Shown here: positions 34,240 to 42,839 of the stretch, piece after piece
Position numbering within the stretch: the stretch's first letter is position 1
Layout: each line of letters starts with the position of its first letter
Source of the DNA: Rhizobium sp. L43
GTDB lineage: Bacteria; Pseudomonadota; Alphaproteobacteria; Rhizobiales; Rhizobiaceae
Assembly: GCF_002531725.1 (NCBI RefSeq)
Contig: NZ_NWSQ01000005.1
Span: 394,871-458,870 of the forward strand
Length of the DNA: 64,000 nucleotides
Direction of reading: 5' to 3'
Notes under the pieces: generated by a model
What the model was told of the DNA's origin: nothing
Databases searched by the model: none
What the model saw: only the letters and a program-made list of their open reading frames with translations
Program-made: the position numbers and the translations under genes

Positions 34240-35549
34240 CGACGATTGAAGGCGCGCTGGCATTTCTCGCGACATATTGGCCGGAAATCCTTTCGATCAC
34301 GGCGCTCGTGCTGATGTCCGCCTTTTTTTCCGGCTCCGAGACCGCTCTGACCGCCGTTTCGCGCAGCCGCATCCATACGCTTGAGGTGAACGGCGACGAA
34401 CGCGCCGGCCTTGTCCGGCAGCTGATCGAGCGGCGCGACCGGCTGATCGGCGCGCTGCTCATCGGCAACAATCTCGCCAACATCCTGTCCTCCTCGATCG
34501 CCACCAGCCTGTTCCTCGGGCTGTTCGGCAGTTCCGGCGTGGCACTGGCGACGCTGGCCATGACCGTCATCCTGGTCATCTTCGCCGAAGTGCTGCCGAA
34601 GAGCTGGGCGATTTCGAGGCCTGAACGCTTCGCGCTCGCCGTCGCATTTCCGGCCAGGCTTTTCGTCCTCGTCGTCGGCCCGGTTTCCTCCTTCGTCAAC
34701 GCGATCGTGCGTCGGATCCTTGCATTGTTCGGCATCAACCTCTCGCGGGAGATGTCGATGCTGACGGCACATGAGGAGCTGCGCGGCGCCGTCGACCTCT
34801 TGCACCGCGAGGGATCGGTGGTGAAGGCCGACCGCGACCGCCTCGGCGGCGTGCTCGATCTCGGCGAGCTTGAACTCTCCGACATCATGGTCCATCGCAC
34901 GGCGATGCGGGCGATCAACGCCGACGATCCGCCCGAAGCGGTGGTGCGCGCCATTCTCGAAAGCCCCTATACGCGCATGCCGCTGTGGCGCGGCACGATC
35001 GACAACATCATCGGCGTCGTGCACGCCAAGGATCTGCTGCGGGCGCTTGCCGAGCCGAACATGGAGCCGCAGAACCTCGATATCGTGAAAATCGCGCAGA
35101 AGCCGTGGTTCGTGCCCGACAGCACCAACCTCGAAGACCAGCTCAACGCCTTCCTCCGGCGCAAGCAGCATTTCGCCGTCGTCGTCGACGAATATGGCGA
35201 GGTGCAGGGCATCGTCACGCTGGAGGATATTCTCGAGGAAATTGTCGGCGATATTTCCGACGAGCACGATATCGAGATACAGGGCGTGCGCCAGGAGGCC
35301 GACGGTTCCGTCGTCGTCGACGGCGGCGTGCCGATCCGCGACCTGAACCGCGCGCTCGACTGGAACTTGCCCGACGAGGAGGCGACGACGATTGCCGGCC
35401 TCGTCATCCACGAATCGATGACCATCCCGGAAGAGCGCCAAGCCTTCACCTTCTACGGCAAACGCTTCATCGTCATGAAGCGCGAGAAGAACCGCATCAC
35501 CAAGCTGCGCATCCGTCCCGCGGGGGAAGACGGCGCAAAGCCTGCCTGA
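34236..35549 (+). CDS. HlyC/CorC family membrane protein (DUF21, CBS pair, CorC domain)
   Basis: A 437-residue protein. Residues ~1-190 are the DUF21/CNNM membrane domain (TALVLMSAFFSGSETALTAVSRSR, GNNLANILSSSIATSL, AEVLPKSWAI), 205-325 a tandem CBS pair (VMVHRTAMRAINADD-like and KHFAVVVDEYGEVQGIVTLEDILEEIVG), and 340-425 the CorC_HlyC transporter-associated domain. Such proteins are linked to Mg or Co export. The start is TTG at 34236, overlapping the aroB stop. It is the third member of the aroKB transcript by position, an arrangement I recall from other rhizobia. Confidence 0.92.
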   Translation: MTTIEGALAFLATYWPEILSITALVLMSAFFSGSETALTAVSRSRIHTLEVNGDERAGLVRQLIERRDRLIGALLIGNNLANILSSSIATSLFLGLFGSSGVALATLAMTVILVIFAEVLPKSWAISRPERFALAVAFPARLFVLVVGPVSSFVNAIVRRILALFGINLSREMSMLTAHEELRGAVDLLHREGSVVKADRDRLGGVLDLGELELSDIMVHRTAMRAINADDPPEAVVRAILESPYTRMPLWRGTIDNIIGVVHAKDLLRALAEPNMEPQNLDIVKIAQKPWFVPDSTNLEDQLNAFLRRKQHFAVVVDEYGEVQGIVTLEDILEEIVGDISDEHDIEIQGVRQEADGSVVVDGGVPIRDLNRALDWNLPDEEATTIAGLVIHESMTIPEERQAFTFYGKRFIVMKREKNRITKLRIRPAGEDGAKPA

Positions 35550-35559
35550 TCCGAGCAAT

Positions 35560-35612
35560 TCAAATTGCTACAGCGTCCTTTGCGCGTCTGAAAAGACGCG
35601 CGGCGCTGTAGG
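35560..35612. repeat. Rhizobial-type palindromic repeat
   Basis: A nested hairpin: outer CTACAGCG (35568) / CGCTGTAG (35604), inner GCGCGTCT-GAAA-AGACGCGC (35582-35601), preceded by CAATTCAAATTG. It lies between the convergent CorC and bolA genes and could terminate both. I recall this sequence as a frequent intergenic repeat of Rhizobium; a diverged copy is at 55525. Confidence 0.75.
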
Positions 35613-35650
35613 ATCGCGGGCCGCCAATGCCTATATAGGCTGCAGTGCCG

Positions 35651-35935
35651 CTACCAGCGGGTCGGTTCGCCGGGTGCCGCCGGTTCGACGGCCAGCGCAT
35701 GCAGGCCGGCATCAAGTTCCGGTTTCAACAGGTCGGTGATCGCCCGGTGGCGCGCCAGCCGCGACATGCCGGTAAATTTTGCCGAAACGACCCTCACCCG
35801 CATATGGGTTTCGCCGGTGCCGGTGATATCGGGCTGATGGCCGGCATGCAGATGGCTTTCGTCGATGACGCTCAGGCGTTCGGGCGCGAAGGCTTCGATT
35901 AGTTTTTCTTCGATGCGGGTTCGCAGGGTCATCAT
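35651..35935 (-). CDS. bolA: BolA family protein
   Basis: A 94-residue protein (93 from the next ATG at 35932). The BolA/class II KH-like fold is recognisable: TRIEEKLIEAFAPERLSVIDESHLHAGH, then ETHMRVRVVSAKFTG and ARHRAITDLLKPEL. The conserved His of HAGH and the C-terminal His are iron-sulfur ligands when BolA pairs with a monothiol glutaredoxin. Roles are in iron-sulfur trafficking and stress. It is divergent from the J-domain gene. Confidence 0.93.
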   Translation of the reverse strand: MMTLRTRIEEKLIEAFAPERLSVIDESHLHAGHQPDITGTGETHMRVRVVSAKFTGMSRLARHRAITDLLKPELDAGLHALAVEPAAPGEPTRW

Positions 35936-36037
35936 CCAGTCTTGCTGCTTCGCGAAAAAGGTTCCCACCAAGCCAGCAACAAACCCGTTTGTCAATTCTT
36001 GTTGTCGCTTCGCGACAGCCCCATAATTAGCGCCGTC

Positions 36038-36655
36038 ATGAGACTTGATTCAAAATATTTCGATCGCATCCGAACACGCCGCAAACGCGAGCCGGAGCCG
36101 GAGCAGGCGCCGCCCACCTGTCAGTGGGACGGCTGCGACAAGAAAGGCTCGCATCGCGCTCCTGTCGGACGCAATGCGGAAGGCCAGTTCTTTTTGTTCT
36201 GCTTCGAGCACGTCAAGGACTACAACAAGGGCTACAATTATTTCTCCGGTCTTTCCGACGGCGAGATCGCGCGCTACCAGAAAGAGGCGATCACCGGCCA
36301 CCGGCCGACATGGACCGTCGGAGTCAACAAGGCGGCGAAGGACAGTCCGCTGCATTCGGAGGTGCGCTCCGGCGCCTATACGCGCGTTCGCGATCCCTTC
36401 GGTTTCGTCAAGGAAGGCGGCAAGGGCAGCGGGCCGCGTTTTCCCCAGGCGCGCAAGCTGAAATCGCTGGAAACCAAAGCCTTCGAAACGATGGGTCTCG
36501 ATGCCAATGCGACCTCGGCGGAGATCAAGAGCCGCTACAAGGAACTGGTCAAGAAGCACCATCCGGATGCCAATGGCGGCGACCGCGGCTCGGAGGAACG
36601 TTTCCGCGCCGTCATCCAGGCCTATCAATTGTTGAAGCAGAACGGTTTTTGTTAA
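36038..36655 (+). CDS. J-domain (DnaJ-like) protein with a C-terminal J domain
   Basis: A 205-residue protein with the J domain at its extreme C-terminus (~150-205; [31 protein letters not shown] motif near 174). The N-terminal part has [12 protein letters not shown] followed by [19 protein letters not shown]; the Cys and His residues (about 28, 33, 39, 57, 60) could bind zinc. J domains stimulate Hsp70/DnaK, and the N-terminal part presumably selects the client. It is divergent from bolA, a pairing with the iron-sulfur/Hsp70 world that is suggestive only. The start is taken at [12 protein letters not shown]. Confidence 0.9.
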   Translation: MRLDSKYFDRIRTRRKREPEPEQAPPTCQWDGCDKKGSHRAPVGRNAEGQFFLFCFEHVKDYNKGYNYFSGLSDGEIARYQKEAITGHRPTWTVGVNKAAKDSPLHSEVRSGAYTRVRDPFGFVKEGGKGSGPRFPQARKLKSLETKAFETMGLDANATSAEIKSRYKELVKKHHPDANGGDRGSEERFRAVIQAYQLLKQNGFC

Positions 36656-36962
36656 TTCCCGTCCTTGCTCTTGGGCTTCAATCGGGTATGGTCCAAATCG
36701 GCTGAGGCCGCAGGCAAACGCGGCTCATTTTTGTGCGTTTTCCCGACATCGCCTCCGCCGACCTTCCGGACGCGGCGTTTCTTGTCCGGGACTCTTTCAA
36801 GAATGCTCGCACGCGGTCATTATCCCGCCGAGGTTTCGTTTCAGTCCCGGAGAAGTATCGCCGACGTTCCGACCTGGACGGGCGCGGAATATATTCGCGG
36901 CGTCACGGTTGCGACATGGCGAGACAGTATGGCCGGGTGGCATCACCCGCCTTGGAGACATG
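36656..36962. other. Leader and promoter region of cobS
   Basis: About 307 bp without a convincing gene between the J-domain gene and cobS. I found no cobalamin-riboswitch signature. A 6-bp stem with a GCAT loop (CGGGTG-GCAT-CACCCG) is at 36934-36949, just before the cobS ribosome-binding site. Confidence 0.5.
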
Positions 36963-37955
36963 ATGAGCAAGATCGACCTTGATATATCAGAACTGCCCGA
37001 TACCACCGTTTCGGTCCGCGAGGCCTTCGGCATCGATTCCGACATCCGCGTTCCCGCCTACAGCAAGGGCGACGCCTATGTGCCGGACCTCGACCCCGAC
37101 TACCTGTTCGACCGCGAAACGACGCTCGCCATTCTCGCAGGCTTCGCCCATAACCGCCGCGTGATGATCTCCGGCTATCACGGCACGGGCAAGTCCTCGC
37201 ATATCGAGCAGGTGGCGGCGCGCCTCAACTGGCCCTGCGTGCGCATCAACCTCGACAGCCATGTCAGCCGTATCGATCTCGTCGGCAAGGATGCGATCGT
37301 CGTCAAGGACGGGCTGCAGGTCACCGAATTCAAGGACGGCATCCTGCCTTGGGCCTATCAGCACAATGTCGCGCTTGTTTTCGACGAATATGATGCCGGC
37401 CGCCCGGACGTGATGTTCGTCATCCAGCGCGTGCTGGAATCCTCCGGCCGGCTGACGCTGCTCGACCAGAGCCGCGTCATTCGGCCGCACCCGGCCTTCC
37501 GCCTGTTTGCGACCGCCAACACGATCGGCCTCGGGGATACCACCGGCCTCTATCACGGCACGCAGCAGATCAACCAGGCACAGATGGACCGCTGGTCGAT
37601 CGTCACGACGCTGAACTACCTGCCGCACGATCACGAAGTGAATATCGTCGCTGCCAAGGTGAAGAGCTTCGGCAAGGACAGGGAAGGACGCGACACCGTC
37701 TCGAAGATGGTGCGGGTCGCCGACCTGACGCGCGCCGCCTTCATGAACGGCGATCTCTCGACCGTGATGAGTCCGCGTACCGTCATTACCTGGGCTGAAA
37801 ACGCCGAGATCTTCGGCGATCTCGCCTTCGCCTTCCGCGTCACTTTCCTCAACAAATGCGACGAGTTGGAGCGTCCGCTGGTCGCTGAGCACTATCAGCG
37901 CGCCTTCGGCGTCGAGCTGAAGGAAAGTGCCGCCAATATCGTTCTCGGAGCCTGA
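36963..37955 (+). CDS. cobS: Cobaltochelatase subunit CobS (AAA+ ATPase)
   Basis: A 330-residue MoxR/CbbQ-like AAA+ ATPase forming the CobS-CobT chaperone that helps CobN insert cobalt into hydrogenobyrinic acid a,c-diamide in aerobic B12 synthesis. Walker A is [10 protein letters not shown], Walker [13 protein letters not shown], sensor [10 protein letters not shown]. The N-terminus ([21 protein letters not shown]) is typical of CobS. Two ATGs lie at 36960/36963; GGAG favours the second. cobT follows 13 bp later. Confidence 0.96.
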   Translation: MSKIDLDISELPDTTVSVREAFGIDSDIRVPAYSKGDAYVPDLDPDYLFDRETTLAILAGFAHNRRVMISGYHGTGKSSHIEQVAARLNWPCVRINLDSHVSRIDLVGKDAIVVKDGLQVTEFKDGILPWAYQHNVALVFDEYDAGRPDVMFVIQRVLESSGRLTLLDQSRVIRPHPAFRLFATANTIGLGDTTGLYHGTQQINQAQMDRWSIVTTLNYLPHDHEVNIVAAKVKSFGKDREGRDTVSKMVRVADLTRAAFMNGDLSTVMSPRTVITWAENAEIFGDLAFAFRVTFLNKCDELERPLVAEHYQRAFGVELKESAANIVLGA

Positions 37956-37968
37956 GGCCCGACCGATC

Positions 37969-39870
37969 ATGGCAGCTCGCGGTGACAATTCGAAAGCAAA
38001 GCCCGGCGCGCCCGTCGACGTCGAGCCATTACGCCGGGCGATATCCGGCTGCGTGCGCTCGATCGCCGGCGACGGCGATGTCGAGGTGACCTTCGCCAAC
38101 GAACGGCCGGGGATGACCGGCGAGCGCATCCGGCTGCCGGAGCTTTCCAAGCGGCCGACGGCGCATGAGCTGGCGGTGACCCGCGGGCTCGGCGATTCCA
38201 TGGCGCTGCGCCTTGCCTGCCATGATGAGAAGGTGCATTCGACGATGGCGCCGCAGGGCTCGGACGCCCGGGCGATCTTCGACGTCGTCGAGCAGGCGCG
38301 CGTCGAGTCGATCGGCGCGCTGCGCATGGAGGGCATGGCTGCGAACCTGCGCTCCATGACGGAAGAGAAATATTCCAAGGCGAATTTCACCGGCATCGAG
38401 CGCCAGGAAGATGCACCGGTCGGCGAAGCCGTGGCGATGATGGTGCGCGAGAAGCTAACCGGCCAGCGCCCGCCGGCTTCCGCCGGCAAGGTGCTCGACC
38501 TGTGGCGCGGCTTCATCGAGGACAAGGCGGGGGCTGAACTCGACAATCTGTCGAGCGCGATCAACGACCAGCAGGCCTTCGCCAAGGTCATCCGCAACAT
38601 GCTGTCGGCCATGGAAATGGCCGAGGAATACGGCGACGACGACAGCGACGCCGACAATGACGACCAGTCGGAGCAGGACGACCAGCCGAGCGGCGACGAG
38701 CAGGATCAGGACGAGGTCGACGAGGATGCCGGCACCGATGCCGCCCCCGTCGAGGACAGTGAAGTCGCCGACGAGCAGATGGAGGACGGCGAGACCGAAG
38801 GCGCCGAAATCTCCGACGACGACATGATGGAAGAGGGCGAGGACGATTCGGAAACGCCGGGCGAGACCCGCCGTCCGAACACGCCTTTCGCCGATTTCAA
38901 CGAGAAGGTCGACTATCACGTCTTTACCGAAGAGTTCGACGAGATCACCACCGCCGAGGAACTTTGCGACGCCGCCGAGCTGGAACGCCTGCGCGCCTTC
39001 CTCGACAAGCAGCTGGCGCATCTGCAGGGCGCGGTCGGCCGCCTCGCCAACCGGCTGCAGCGCCGCCTGATGGCGCAGCAGAACCGCTCCTGGGATTTCG
39101 ACCTGGAAGAGGGCTATCTCGATCCGGCCCGGCTGCAGCGCATCATCATCGATCCGATGCAGGCGCTTTCCTTCAAGATGGAGCGCGACACCCAGTTCCG
39201 CGACACCGTCGTCACCCTGCTCATCGACAATTCCGGCTCGATGCGCGGCCGGCCGATCACGGTCGCCGCCACCTGCGCCGACATTCTCGCCCGCACGCTG
39301 GAGCGCTGCGGCGTCAAGGTCGAGATCCTCGGCTTTACCACCAAGGCCTGGAAGGGCGGACAGGCGCGCGAAAGCTGGCTTGCCGGCGGCAAGCCGCAGA
39401 CGCCGGGCCGCCTCAACGATCTGCGCCACATCATCTACAAGTCGGCCGACGCGCCCTGGCGCCGGGCACGCGCCAATCTCGGGCTGATGATGCGCGAGGG
39501 CCTGCTTAAGGAAAATATCGATGGCGAGGCGCTGATCTGGGCGCATAATCGCCTGCTCGCCCGCCGTGAGCAACGCCGCATTCTGATGATGATTTCGGAC
39601 GGGGCGCCGGTGGACGATTCGACGCTGTCGGTCAATCCGGGCAATTATCTCGAGCGGCACCTGCGCGCGGTCATCGAACAGATCGAGACACGCTCGCCTG
39701 TGGAACTGCTGGCCATCGGCATCGGTCACGACGTGACGCGCTACTATCGCCGCGCCGTGACGATCGTCGATGCGGACGAGCTCGCCGGTGCGATGACCGA
39801 GCAGCTGGCCTCGCTGTTCGAAGATCAATCCACCCAGCCGCGTGGCGGCCGGCTCCGTCGTGCCGGCTGA
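37969..39870 (+). CDS. cobT: Cobaltochelatase subunit CobT
   Basis: A 633-residue partner of CobS. N-terminal helical domain ([25 protein letters not shown]), a long Asp/Glu-rich linker at ~220-310, and a C-terminal von Willebrand A domain whose metal site begins at D420 ([14 protein letters not shown]). VWA and acidic segments are needed for docking to the CobS ring and CobN. CobN itself is not in this window. Its start lies 13 bp after cobS, and a phytase-like gene follows 16 bp downstream. Confidence 0.96.
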   Translation: MAARGDNSKAKPGAPVDVEPLRRAISGCVRSIAGDGDVEVTFANERPGMTGERIRLPELSKRPTAHELAVTRGLGDSMALRLACHDEKVHSTMAPQGSDARAIFDVVEQARVESIGALRMEGMAANLRSMTEEKYSKANFTGIERQEDAPVGEAVAMMVREKLTGQRPPASAGKVLDLWRGFIEDKAGAELDNLSSAINDQQAFAKVIRNMLSAMEMAEEYGDDDSDADNDDQSEQDDQPSGDEQDQDEVDEDAGTDAAPVEDSEVADEQMEDGETEGAEISDDDMMEEGEDDSETPGETRRPNTPFADFNEKVDYHVFTEEFDEITTAEELCDAAELERLRAFLDKQLAHLQGAVGRLANRLQRRLMAQQNRSWDFDLEEGYLDPARLQRIIIDPMQALSFKMERDTQFRDTVVTLLIDNSGSMRGRPITVAATCADILARTLERCGVKVEILGFTTKAWKGGQARESWLAGGKPQTPGRLNDLRHIIYKSADAPWRRARANLGLMMREGLLKENIDGEALIWAHNRLLARREQRRILMMISDGAPVDDSTLSVNPGNYLERHLRAVIEQIETRSPVELLAIGIGHDVTRYYRRAVTIVDADELAGAMTEQLASLFEDQSTQPRGGRLRRAG

Positions 39871-39886
39871 CGCCGCTGGAAGAAAG

Positions 39887-40909
39887 ATGATCGGTCGGCG
39901 GCTCCGCCGCGCGGCGTCGATTGCCCTTTGCATCGCCGCCAGCGCTTGCCCGTCATGGGCCGCCGACGATGTGCCGGTCATTAGCCGGCAAATCTCCGAT
40001 TTCAGGATCGGCTCTTCGGAGACGAAATTCGGATCGCTGGAGTTTCTCGGCGGGTTGGAGATGGTCTCCAGCAGAGCGCTGTTCGGCTCGCTCTCCTCCA
40101 TCCGCTTCCGGCAAGATCAAAAACATTTCATCGTGGTGCTCGATACCGGCCAGTGGCTGACCGGCAGCATCGAGCGCGACGCCAAGGGCAGGCTTTCGGG
40201 TCTTGCCAATGTCGTCATCACGCCGATGAAGAACAGCGCCGGACGCAGCTTCGAGGGCAAGGGACACATGGACGCCGAGGGCCTGGCGCTCGACGGTGAC
40301 CGGATCCTGGTCTCCTTCGAGCAGCGCCATCGCGTCGATATCTATCCCGACCCCGGTTTTGCCCAATCGGGCGCGATCGGCACTCTGCCGATCCTCATCC
40401 CGCGGAAGATGCTGAGCGACAATCGCGGTATCGAGACCATCGCCGTGGCGCCGGCATCGAGCCCGCTCAAGGGCGGCGTGGTCATCGTCTCCGAACGCGG
40501 TCTCGACGGCGACGGCAACCGGCTGGCGGCCATTCTGAGCGGGCCGCTGAAAGGGCGGTTTGCGGTCGAGCGGGACGGCAGCTTCGACGTCACCGACGGC
40601 GCCTTCCTGCCGAACGGCGACCTGCTGCTGCTGGAGCGGCGTTTCAATATGGCCGAAGGCATCGGCATGCGCCTTCGGCGCATCAAGGGCGGCGATATCA
40701 GGCCCGGCGCCGTCGTCGACGGCGAATTGCTGCTCGAAGGCAACTTCAACTCGCAGATCGACAATATGGAAGGCCTCGACGCTTTCCAGGCTGCCGACGG
40801 CACGACCCATATTATCCTGGTATCGGACGACAATCATTCGATCCTGCAGCGCAATCTGATGCTGGAATTCCGACTTTCCGACAATGTGAAGCAGGCTGCG
40901 TCAGACTGA
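39887..40909 (+). CDS. Esterase-like activity of phytase family protein (PF13449-like)
   Basis: A 340-residue exported protein. The signal is residues ~1-28 (MIGRRLRRAASIALCIAASA, cleavage after SWA). The rest is a beta-propeller-like domain with repeating blades (EFLGGLEMVSS..., GHMDAEGLALDGDRILVSFEQRHRV, GIETIAVAP, DGAFLPNGDLLLLERRF, NMEGLDAFQAADG). This agrees with the esterase-like phytase domain found across alphaproteobacteria; enzyme activity has rarely been shown. It follows cobT by 16 bp and may be co-transcribed, though no B12 role is known. Confidence 0.85.
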   Translation: MIGRRLRRAASIALCIAASACPSWAADDVPVISRQISDFRIGSSETKFGSLEFLGGLEMVSSRALFGSLSSIRFRQDQKHFIVVLDTGQWLTGSIERDAKGRLSGLANVVITPMKNSAGRSFEGKGHMDAEGLALDGDRILVSFEQRHRVDIYPDPGFAQSGAIGTLPILIPRKMLSDNRGIETIAVAPASSPLKGGVVIVSERGLDGDGNRLAAILSGPLKGRFAVERDGSFDVTDGAFLPNGDLLLLERRFNMAEGIGMRLRRIKGGDIRPGAVVDGELLLEGNFNSQIDNMEGLDAFQAADGTTHIILVSDDNHSILQRNLMLEFRLSDNVKQAASD

Positions 40910-40977
40910 TGTCACAAGCTTTGGCTATCGGATTGAACCGCAGCCGGCCGGCTTGAAGCCGCTATCGGAGGGAAATC

Positions 40978-41544
40978 ATGGTGCATATCCATGTCATGGG
41001 CGCGTCCGGTTCCGGCACGACATCGCTCGGCCTTGCGCTTGCCGAAAAGCTCGATATCGCCCATCTCGACACCGATGATTTCTTCTGGCTGCCGACCGAT
41101 CCGCCGTTCACGACGCCAAGGGATGCCGACGAGCGCATTCGGCTGCTTCTTGAGGAGACGGCACGACCTGGAGGCTGGGTTCTCTCGGGATCGGCGCTGA
41201 AATGGGGAGGGCCGCTCGAGCCGCTCTATGATCTGATCGTGTTCCTCAGGATCGAGCCGGAGCTTCGAATGGCGCGCATTTGTGCGCGGGAGATTGCCCG
41301 ATACGGCAACAGAATCGGACCCGGCGGCGACATGGAGGTGAAAAGCGGGGAATTCCTGGAATGGGCGGCCAGTTACGATACATCAGGTCCCGAACGCCGC
41401 AGCCTTGCGGCGCATGAGCAATGGCTGGAAACGCAGACGTCGCCGGTGTTGCGGCTCGATTCATCGCGAGAGATAGACGATCTGACTGCGGAGGTGCTTC
41501 TGCATCCGGCGATCGCCGCCGGTGCGGTCCGGCGGCGTCGGTGA
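40978..41544 (+). CDS. P-loop NTPase, adenylate-kinase-like
   Basis: A 188-residue protein starting VHIHVMGASGSGTTSLG; the Walker A (GASGSGTTS) carries Thr-Thr in place of Lys-Ser/Thr, the lysine being replaced. LDTDDFFWLPTDPPF follows, as in small adenylate-kinase-like or FlaR-type topology proteins. The middle (GWVLSGSALKWGGPLEPLYDLIVFLRI) resembles the nucleotide-kinase core. Loss of the P-loop lysine is odd but known in this subfamily of AAA/kinase-like proteins. Substrate unknown. Convergent with yhhQ 9 bp away. Confidence 0.82.
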   Translation: MVHIHVMGASGSGTTSLGLALAEKLDIAHLDTDDFFWLPTDPPFTTPRDADERIRLLLEETARPGGWVLSGSALKWGGPLEPLYDLIVFLRIEPELRMARICAREIARYGNRIGPGGDMEVKSGEFLEWAASYDTSGPERRSLAAHEQWLETQTSPVLRLDSSREIDDLTAEVLLHPAIAAGAVRRRR

Positions 41545-41553
41545 TTTCGCTGC

Positions 41554-42189
41554 TCAGCCGGCGCGAGCGGCCTGCATCGGCCGCAGCACATTCATCAGCG
41601 CGCCATAGGGCAGCAGCATGACCAGGCCGACGATCATCTTGACGGCGAAATCGCCGATCGCCCAGGAAATCCAGCGCGGCGCCTCCGTGGCGAAGACGCC
41701 GAGGACGGGAGCGGCTTCCAGCGCGAAGGGTTCGTTCGGGCCGAGGAAGACGAAAAACGCGGCGAAGGACAGCGAGAAGAACATCACCGTATCGAGCGCC
41801 GAGCCGATCAGCGAGCCAATGAGCGGCGCGCGCCACCAGGCCTGGCGGCGCAGGCGGTTGAAGACGGCGATATCGAGCAGCTGGCCGGCGAGATAGGCCG
41901 AGCCGGAGGCGATGGCGATGCGCGGCACCGAGGTAAAGAAGGAGAGGCTAACGCCGACGACGAAGCCGGCAAAGACGACCTTGCGGGCTGCCTGCGGGCC
42001 GAACTGGCGGTTGGTCAAGTCGGTGATCAGGAAGGCGACCGGATAGGAGAAGGCGCCCCAGGTCAGGATGTCGGCAAGGTTGATGCCGGCGACTTCGGCG
42101 TTCAGCGGAAACTGGACGAGGAAGTTCGAGGCGACGACGACAAGCGTCATCAGGGCGACGTAGGCGATGGTATAGCGCGTCTTCAGCAT
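41554..42189 (-). CDS. yhhQ: Queuosine precursor transporter (YhhQ/DUF165, VUT family)
   Basis: A 211-residue membrane protein with six predicted helices and the family segments YTIAYVALMTLVVVASNF, LTWGAFSYPVAFLITDLTNRQFG, SVPRIAIASGSAYLAGQLLDI and WISWAIGDFAVKM. YhhQ imports 7-cyano- or 7-aminomethyl-7-deazaguanine for tRNA queuosine. The ATG at 42189 is embedded in a possible regulatory pseudoknot. No clear Shine-Dalgarno sequence precedes it; CCCAGGAT is the nearest, 9 nt away. It is downstream of rpmB on the same strand but separated by a terminator. Confidence 0.93.
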   Translation of the reverse strand: MLKTRYTIAYVALMTLVVVASNFLVQFPLNAEVAGINLADILTWGAFSYPVAFLITDLTNRQFGPQAARKVVFAGFVVGVSLSFFTSVPRIAIASGSAYLAGQLLDIAVFNRLRRQAWWRAPLIGSLIGSALDTVMFFSLSFAAFFVFLGPNEPFALEAAPVLGVFATEAPRWISWAIGDFAVKMIVGLVMLLPYGALMNVLRPMQAARAG

Positions 42190-42215
42190 TTTTTTATCCT
42201 GGGTGATGCCACCAG
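42186..42215 (-). promoter_or_regulatory. Candidate preQ1-I-like pseudoknot in the yhhQ leader
   Basis: On the minus strand, CUGG pairs with CCAG around a 9-base loop UGGCAUCAC; an A-rich linker GAUAAAAAA follows, and the loop's GCAU can pair with AUGC, which contains the yhhQ start codon. Hairpin, A-rich tail and a loop-tail helix at the translation start is the architecture of preQ1-I riboswitches, whose ligand is a yhhQ substrate. The loops are shorter than in the characterised RNAs, so this stays a candidate. Confidence 0.4.
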
Positions 42216-42238
42216 TTGGAGGGTCAAACCGGCAAAGC

Positions 42239-42274
42239 AAAAGGCCTGACCGGTTTTATCCGTGCAAGCCTTTT
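42239..42274 (-). terminator. Rho-independent terminator of rpmB
   Basis: Minus strand: a 10-bp stem AAAAGGCTTG / CAGGCCTTTT (one G-U pair) with an inner CGG/CCG helix and ATAAAA loop, ending in TTTT. It lies 27 bp after the rpmB stop and separates it from yhhQ. Confidence 0.65.
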
Positions 42275-42301
42275 GAAGCCGTATGAAAGAAGAGCGGAAG
42301 C

Positions 42302-42598
42302 TTACGCAGCAGCGGCTTCGGCGGTCTTCTTGACGATCTGGCGGCGCAGCAGGCGTGCGCGCATCGACAGTTCGTTTTCGCTTGCCTTGATCAGGAAGGC
42401 ATCGAGGCCGCCACGATGCTCGACGGAGCGAAGAGCAGCAGCCGAAACGCGAAGACGATAACGCTGGTTGAGAGCGTCTGAGATCAGCGTGACCTGGCAC
42501 AGGTTCGGCAGGAACCGGCGCTTGGTCTTGTTGTTGGCATGGCTGACATTGTTACCAGTCAGGACGGCCTTGCCGGTCAATTCGCACACGCGGGACAT
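42302..42598 (-). CDS. rpmB: 50S ribosomal protein L28
   Basis: A 98-residue ribosomal protein starting [20 protein letters not shown], with [16 protein letters not shown] typical of bL28. It belongs to the large subunit near the exit tunnel. The alphaproteobacterial form has an extended C-terminus ([25 protein letters not shown]), as here. It lacks the zinc-binding Cys set seen in some L28 paralogs. Longer upstream frames are discarded because the family N-terminus is fixed. Divergent from the DUF3108 gene. Confidence 0.96.
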   Translation of the reverse strand: MSRVCELTGKAVLTGNNVSHANNKTKRRFLPNLCQVTLISDALNQRYRLRVSAAALRSVEHRGGLDAFLIKASENELSMRARLLRRQIVKKTAEAAAA

Positions 42599-42839
42599 GG
42601 AACACCTATTCTTGTTTTTGTCGGGCCATCGAATTGCCATTCCCGGCAAAACCAGGCGCGCAATCCAACAGGCATGATTGGAAAGTTGCGGTTCTATAGT
42701 CAGACAGGCTGCGCGCGTCAAGCCAAACCTTGGCCTTTCCCGCAATTCTGTCAAAAAGCTGCTGTTTTCTTCCCTTCACGGCAGGAGTATAGAGCGCTCG
42801 GCAAAGGCTGCCGGCGCGCGGCAAGACAAGGCTTTATTC

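Noticed and set aside
36656..36962. Cobalamin riboswitch before cobS
   Set aside because: No B12-box-like GCCACTG or other conserved cores of that RNA were found; only a short hairpin is present.
38455..40101. 548-codon minus-strand frame opposite cobT
   Set aside because: Its Val/Leu-rich run is the complement of the CobT acidic linker; cobT is certain.
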